From Isoperla grammatica (lineage: Eukaryota; Arthropoda; Insecta; Plecoptera; Perlodidae): a stretch of 64,000 bases of DNA. A program made the translations under genes and the position numbers. The notes under the pieces were generated by a model that was not told where the DNA came from, did not search any database, and was given only the letters and a program-made list of their open reading frames with translations. Shown piece after piece: positions 57,965 through 64,000 of the stretch. How positions within the stretch are numbered: the first letter of the stretch is position 1; each line of letters starts with the position of its first letter. The DNA lies in the NCBI GenBank assembly GCA_945910005.1, contig OX246745.1, positions 7,666,765 to 7,730,764 of the forward strand, written 5' to 3'.

Positions 57965-58810
57965 GACTATACCAACTAAACGAAGGACGAAAACTTGTGC
58001 TTCACACAATAATTCTGCCGGTATTTCGATGTTTCTCGCAACACCAGGAGGATGTTTTGTTGCCGGTTGGCTGAGTGATATTGATTGTGAAAGGGCCGAT
58101 CTAGTTGAATCGCCTGCCTTTCTGTCACTTGATGAAGCCAATTATTGTGAATCACCCAAGCAGAGGTGTCGAGATAGTCATTAACTTATTACGGGCACGC
58201 CCTGCCCTAAAGGACTGGTGGGTATTGAGGAGAGGGTAGGGTAGTTTTTATCGTTGGTGCAGTGCAGAATATGCGAGGATGTAGGACACTGCCCTGGGTT
58301 CTCGGCATCAGTACTTATTTTAAGGATCAACCACAATTGACGGCATTGTGATTGTAATCGTAATCCGGAAATCGTGAACGAGTTTACTTACTTAGTTCTT
58401 ATGGTGCTGTTCACAACAAAATCGAAACGTCATAGTGGATTGTAATGGTATATCAAAATATGACTACAATTGCGATCCCGATTGCAATTACGATGCCGTC
58501 AATTAAGGTTAGGTCTTTAGTTAGATATTGAGACCCGATGGGCATCAGTATAGGCAACATTTATATCGTTATGAATCTCCATATCCCAATTCCTTCTTCT
58601 ATTAAACACGTTACTTATATTTTATCCATATCTTTTGAAATCGAAGGTAATTTGACATACGTATTATATTTTATGTTTCAACATATTTGAATTAAGGTTA
58701 ATATAATTGATAACCATACATATTTTCATGTTCCCTACACACTTAAACATTTCAAGAATCCTATTCTAAAAACGCCATGTACATATGAAATTATCCATAC
58801 TACTTTATTT
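57965..58810. other. no gene assigned
   Basis: A minus-strand open segment at 57940-58140 (SLSQPATKHPPGVARNIEIP in part) is protein-like, but it lacks an ATG and a convincing donor. A palindromic GACGGCAT...ATGCCGTC pair lies near 58338 and 58491. Confidence 0.3.
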
Positions 58811-58815
58811 GTATC

Positions 58816-59040
58816 CATTGCACTGGCGTAGTCAGTAAGAGCAGGGGGGGGGGGGGCGAGTTCCTCCATGCATTTGACGCCCCCTTAGTCTGAATTTCTC
58901 CACCCTGAAGTCCCAAAGACCCCATCAAACAAATTAATATTATCATTTTCAGCAAAAAACTAATGGTTGTAACATATTGTAAACAAAACGTAGTACATAT
59001 TATGTTACTAGTTTGAACTGCACTGACCCGGTGCAATGGT
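58816..59040. mobile_element. possible small element with CCATTGCAC inverted ends
   Basis: Left CCATTGCACTGGCGTAGTCA and right, reverse-complemented, CCATTGCACCGGGTCAGTGC are similar. A 14-base G run follows the left end in a GGCGTAG-type context often seen at the ends of dispersed repeats. No target duplication is clear. Confidence 0.4.
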
Positions 59041-59209
59041 CAGTTAAATATGTCAGCACCTCAAAATAGAGTGCGACCTAAAATCGGAAACTTCAACCTA
59101 TTTTTTAACTTCTACATTTTTCACGTTTTTTTTAACAGTTGCTTAGTAACAGTCGGCGCCCCTCCCCCCCCCTTGAATTACTCTTGCTCCCCTTATGATC
59201 AAGGAAAAG

Positions 59210-61200
59210 TTAGCTAAAAATCGATTATTAAACCCAATACAATTTGTAACAGTAGGTTTTATGGAAGAAAAATGAGCATCATATTCAAAATCCGCGAAAA
59301 TGTTTAGGATAAGAATAAGAAAATTTATTTTTAAGGGGGACACTATACAATGAAGATTGCAAATTCAACAATTAATATTAACAGATAAATCTGAAATTTT
59401 GTACACACATACATCGTTGCCTGAGTTTTACATGGTACCTTTTTCAAACTATTTCGACTATTTCGGACCGTTGTTTTTTAGCTCATTAGTTTTGTTTACT
59501 TCATTTTACCGGGCAGCGAAGGAGCTTGTACAATTCAGAAAGTAAACGATAAAACATTTTAAAACACAATTTGGTTGTTTCACTGTGGGGGTGGAATTTG
59601 TGTTTACATTTATTTTAAAAGTTGTTATTTGTAACCACGGTTAACTACCACCACCAGAAGTGTGGAAACATCACCTCCCTAAAAATATTATTCAGCATTG
59701 ATATTAATTCCTTGCTGTTTAGGAAAATGTAACTTCATAGAAAATTTCTGTCAGGTGGCTGGTATGTCTACAGTGAGGGTTTCTTCCATATTAACCCTTA
59801 TTCTCTCCAGGGAAACGCTGTTGTTCGACCCTGATTTCCACACTTGAGCGGGAGTTTCAGAGCAACATAATCGATGATCTGTCGGCAAAGTCGTGACCTC
59901 TCAAATAACTTTTCTCCGGCGAGCAACTAGTTCGATGGGAAAGGAATGGAGTGGAAGCGACTCAATCGAAAAGACCGTCAAAAGCCCCAATTATATCCAT
60001 TTCGGTGTCGGATGCCTTAGCTTGGAAAACTTCAATGTTTCAAAGATACACAAAAAATGTGTATTCCTGCGGCTTATAAAGCCGCCTTGGCAAATTAAAA
60101 ATATTGAGCTTCATTCTGTGTATTTATGGACTAACTGAATGACTTCCGTTTTAGAAAAATTATTCATTGGTTAATGATAATATAATTATACAATACTTAA
60201 ACGTTGATACTTTACTTAGGGACCCGATCCTGTCTGAAACTTGCTGATGAGTTGATGCATATTACCACTTTAGTACATTCTCTCCGAATCCAAGTTACCG
60301 TGGCCTGAGAAGAGCGGAAGGAGCCCACATTTAGCTAGGTCTTGTTCTTGAACGCAAAACAAATGGCTCCGGTCAACTCGGTAAAGTTGGTGGAATTGGA
60401 ATACATCTTAGGATCGGAGGAAATCGAGTTGTTTTGGCACCAGCATTCATCGCCCATATAGTGCCTCTGTACATTTGTAGCCTACACATTTTGTTCTTGC
60501 ACTCCTTTATTGATTTAAGATTTTACAGCCATGCAAGGTATTGTTTAGATTTTAGCAGGGTATTTAGTTGTTTCGATAGAAGGGACGTTCAGCGCACAGC
60601 CAACTATTTTGAAGCAGCAATAAAAGCGGCAGCGGAACTCTTTGCGAAGCACCACCGAGGTATTCTCCCACTCTTCGTACTGGAGTTTACTCTTTGTTTG
60701 TGTTAGCATAACTTCACAAAATTAGCCAGGACTTCTGCCAAAAGTTGAATTGGATTTCGGTCAGTTAAGTTTGTGAAGTTGAGTCAGTCAATTTACTTTA
60801 AATGGAGCGTGGCTCTATTGTTCGTCACACTACAAGAACTAATTGAGGATCGGTGAATTAAGATCATGATAACACAGCTCCTTCCGCTTTATAGAAACAA
60901 TAGGCATTTCACTTTTCGTATATCAAACAGAGATGAATTATAACTCATTAATGTCAAATGAAGTTATTTATAATTTTAATATAATATGGGAGGTCGCCGT
61001 TTCAAGCGTTACGTCGTATTTCTTAATCGGTTTTGAGAAATTACTATTTAACTATGTAGTGGCGTTTCTATAGATGGTTCCAATCTAAAATTACACCCTG
61101 CCAATCACTAACCTCAAAGGAGGCGATGTTATTGTGAAGATAATCGATGTCATTCATCCCCATTATATACAAGAAGCACTCACCTTCTCGACCACCTCAG
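59210..61200. other. no gene assigned
   Basis: Short frames occur, such as a 32-codon one at 60363-60461 (MAPVNSVKLVELEYILGSEE) and an exon-like segment at about 60581-60660 (RTANYFEAAIKAAAELFAKH) followed by GAG|GTATTC. Neither has a matching partner exon, and I do not call them. Confidence 0.3.
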
Positions 61201-61205
61201 CACTG

Positions 61206-61345
61206 GTTCGGCTTTTTGTAACTGTGTGTCACCGAATCAGAGATTTTAGACATGACTGGCGTGTACAACTTTCAACAAAGAAGGCGACGGATAAGTAGTT
61301 CTTTCAGGTTAATGATTGGCAGGGTACTTCTTAGGTTGGAACTAA
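61206..61345 (+). repeat. dispersed repeat, partner of 33905-34075
   Basis: Shares GTGTGTCACCGAATC, GAGATTTTAGACATGACTG and TACAACTTTCAACAAAGAAG with the first copy and keeps the same frame open. Confidence 0.6.
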
Positions 61346-61349
61346 TTGT

Positions 61350-62250
61350 ATACTACTATACTATTCGCTTCCCTGCTCAGGGTGCACATCCGCGTGACTC
61401 CACTTCAGCAAAGCTAAGGGAGTCCCTTCTGTCTGACTGCTGAGCTGCTCAAACCCATCTTTAGGCCTAAATAAAGGCTTCATTGCCAGTACTGAGTACC
61501 CTGGTGGGGTTCGGACCTAGCTTTCCACGACTGTACCATAAATACAGAACACAACGCTTGGATTACAAAACCTAATTGACTCAATCAAAGCAGGCTACAA
61601 TAGAATAATAATTTAATAATTTTGTAAATATACATTATGATTGTTCCCTCAGATAGGTATCCCTGTACAACTTGGGTCGCTATGGCTGAGCTAAAGACTG
61701 TCAATTAAGTAGGTCGAGCAATTACAGCCAATCGCGTCACTGGATTTATTGCCAGTCTTGCCGTTATTTCATGTTTGTTGAAATAAGACGGAGTAAATAT
61801 AGCAAAGATTTAAAAGCTGAGCCCATTCTGGTGATATCGATCTCGGTCGTGTTATGAACACTGGTTAGGTAAACAATGTCTGCGTTAGGCATTTCGGCGC
61901 CTGAGTACACTTTACTGCAGCCATCTCGATCTAGAGAAAAAGATTGAACGCCCGTTTTGATAGTAAAAATATAAAATGTACACTGTATGTAGCAGTATAT
62001 ATATTTGTAGTTAGAAGTAAGCGGATAAAAATAATTTTTCTTAGCACGTATTTCGGTCATTCTATTTACTGCTTTTTTTCCCTGAGAAAATTGTAACAAT
62101 TACTCTTGTCTAAACGTTTATAAAATGAATTTACTTTCAATCATGGTTGAATGTCACGGCTGATGTGTTAGAAATTCCCACATATCCAACCCAAGGTCGT
62201 GAATGGTCCCTTATGAACCGGTTTCATCTTGATGAGAAAGAGATGCAGAA
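61350..62250. other. no gene seen
   Basis: AT-rich; the 111-codon minus-strand frame at 61764-62099 shows no domain or splice support. Confidence 0.35.
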
Positions 62251-62252
62251 AA

Positions 62253-62550
62253 AATATTACATGAAAAAAATACTTTTTTTTAAAAACAACGCTTATATTA
62301 AAATGCACTAAAAAGTAAAAAATAAATTTTCGCCCAACAAAGTTTTGCCTAACTCGGAAAATAAAAGCGTTGGGCGCTTTCCCTGCATAAACAGCAGAAT
62401 ATTGCTTTCTATGTCAATACCGAAAGCGCCCAACGCTTTTATTTTCCGAGTTAGGCAAAACTTTGTTGGGCGAAAATTTATTTTTTACTTTTTAGTGCAT
62501 TTTAATATAAGCGTTGTTTTTAAAAAAAAGTATTTTTTTCATGTAATATT
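62253..62550. mobile_element. perfect foldback element, two 129-bp arms
   Basis: Arms 62253-62381 and 62422-62550 are exact reverse complements by my reading, around a 40-bp loop. The arms start AATATTACATG and the inner ends read AAAGCGTTGGGCGCTTTC. Such identity means very recent insertion, gene conversion between arms, or an assembly fold-back. The ends do not show a certain target duplication. No coding capacity. Confidence 0.92.
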
Positions 62551-62773
62551 ATTTTATACTTTTTAGTCTTAAAGAATCTTGCAATCAAATATATGCTCAC
62601 TGGACGTGTCCGAATTTAGAAGACTGCATACTTGTGTACTTGTACTTGTTAACTTCACTCGCAAACTAGCGTGCTCGCATTGCAAACTTGAATTTCGGAC
62701 AGTTCCGTTCATGCACGATCCAGCGATCGGCCAATAATGCTTATGAAAAGTGGGGTTATGTGGCTATGGGAGA

Positions 62774-62992
62774 ATTATATTATATTATATTATATTATAT
62801 TATATTATATTATATTATATTATATTATATTATATTATATTGTATTGTATTGTATTGTATTGTATTGTATTGTATTGTATTGTATTGTATTGTATTGTAT
62901 TGTATTGTATTGTATTGTATTGTATTGTATTGTATTGTATTGTATTGTATTGTATTGTATTGTATTGTATTGTATTGTATTATATTATATTA
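62774..62992. repeat. pentanucleotide microsatellite, ATATT then GTATT
   Basis: About 13 copies of TATAT-type pentamer (62774-62840) switch abruptly to about 28 copies of the TGTAT type (62841-62980) and back to two copies of the first type. Repeated tyrosine/cysteine/valine frames across it are artefacts. Confidence 0.97.
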
Positions 62993-63081
62993 AAACAATC
63001 AATTCCTACCGTGATAGAAAACAGCAGTTGCGCTAGCACCAACTACCACCAACTAACACCAACGATCAACTGTGAGGTCGA

Positions 63082-63118
63082 ACCACGCGAAGGGAACGGT
63101 GCGTTCCCTTCGCGTGGT
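63082..63118. other. perfect 16-17 bp hairpin
   Basis: ACCACGCGAAGGGAAC and GTTCCCTTCGCGTGGT are exact complements around a five-base centre. It is GC-rich in an AT-rich setting and sits immediately before the TGTCTGTGTGAAAACGTTCA word that opens the tandem array monomer. Confidence 0.85.
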
Positions 63119-63359
63119 GTCTGTGTGAAAACGTTCAGCTCAATTCAACGTATGCGTACATGGTGAATGACTCACCGCACGGGGTTGTACCATACTTACA
63201 AGTGGAGCGTGTTGACATTCTTGCTGCATAGAAACATATCCGATGCTTTCGTCACGGATATTTGAGTCCCGAACCATGCCTGCATGTGGTTGGCCCATCC
63301 TCACTAGCTGTGACTAATTTCCCATATGAAGCTAATTGTTTAATAATTTAATCATGGTG

Positions 63360-64000
63360 GATTAATTAATAAGTGAATCTGATCATTGATTCATATATTG
63401 TCATTTAGAAAATACGACTGTGTGAAAATTTCAGCTCGATCGGACGTTGGGAAGTGGGTGAAATATCGATTAATTAATTATGATGGTTTAATCAGTTATT
63501 TAATAAATATGACAATTGATTCATGTATTGTCATTAGAATACGTCTGTGTGAAAACTTTGAGCTCAATTTGACGTTCGGAAGTGGGTGAAATATCGATTC
63601 CCACATAAAACATCAATTAATTAATTATGATGGCTTTATTGACTATTTAGTAAATATGACAATTGATTCATGTATTGTCATTAAGAATACGTCTGTGTGA
63701 AAACTTTCAACTCGATTCGACGTTGGGAAGTGGGTGAAACATCGATTCCCATATAAAACATTAATTAATTATGATGAATTAATTGAATATTTAGTAAATG
63801 TGACAATTGATTCGTGTATTGTCATTAAAAATACGTCTGTGTGAAAACGTTCAGCTCAGTTCAACGTTGGAAAGTGGGTGAAATATCGATTTCCATATAA
63901 AACATCAATTAATTAATTAATTATGATGAATTAATTGATTATTTAGTAAATATGACAATTGATTCGTGTATTGTCATTAAGAACACGTCTGTGTGAAAAC
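63360..64000. repeat. ~147-bp tandem array running off the window
   Basis: The monomer contains TGACAATTGATTCATGTATT, GTCATTA(A)GAATACGTCTGT, GTGAAAACTTTCAGCTC and GAAGTGGGTGAAATATCGAT. Copy spacing of the ATTGTCATT word is about 130, then 148, 146 and 148 bp. A partial copy lies at 63119-63165. Variable TTAA repeats adjust monomer length. The array is incomplete on the right. Confidence 0.88.

Noticed and set aside
57908..58141. 77-codon minus frame as a first coding exon
   Set aside because: It starts at TTG right after a TAA, and its best donor is out of phase with the neighbouring 56992-57164 segment.
62688..63166. Three overlapping frames of repeated Tyr-Cys-Ile-Val-Leu
   Set aside because: A pentanucleotide repeat opens all three frames equally.

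Overview
This is eukaryotic, almost certainly metazoan, genomic DNA: AT-rich, gene-poor, crowded with tandem and dispersed repeats, with intron-split coding signals. No virus, bacterial operon or CRISPR array is visible. The taxon is not resolved. The palindrome-like word GTAGGCCTA recurs about six times, and the tRNA-derived SINEs carry phrases that I associate with arthropod or other marine and terrestrial invertebrate SINEs; this is only a hint.

Layout. (1) 1-9.8 kb: two copies of a promoter plus first-exon-like block about 3.2 kb apart, a TTAA-flanked DNA element between them, and one isolated minus-strand coding exon at 7.0-7.2 kb. (2) 9.8-21.4 kb: a locus built from duplicated exon-like units. 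It has an array of about 1.05-kb units containing diverged inverted copies of one motif, then an array of 84-bp exon-like units with intact splice signals separated by introns made of a 69-bp satellite. Each array is followed by a copy of the same terminal-exon-like block. (3) 21.4-29.8 kb: mostly empty, with foldback elements, a LINE-like tail and an inverted copy of the terminal block. (4) 29.9-48 kb: the only well-supported protein gene, on the minus strand. Five exons join in perfect phase into a 276-residue protein with an RRM-like or Gag-ORF1-like core; a sixth, 5' exon near 47.9 kb is possible. Its introns hold an AAT microsatellite, a hAT-type element, a 50-bp array and two coding-frame-length satellites that lie directly after predicted 5' splice sites. 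A possible promoter with first exon (43.5-43.8 kb, plus) and a broken P-element/THAP9-like transposase (44.1-44.6 kb, plus) lie in or beside its first intron. (5) 48-64 kb: repeats, SINEs, several foldback elements including a perfect 129-bp inverted repeat, microsatellites, and a tandem array running off the right end.

The most unusual parts are the 9.8-21.4 kb exon-array locus, which may make repeated hairpin or multi-exon RNA, and the placement of satellites carrying splice-donor-like motifs immediately downstream of exon ends in the minus-strand gene. All splicing here is predicted by eye and no transcript evidence was available.
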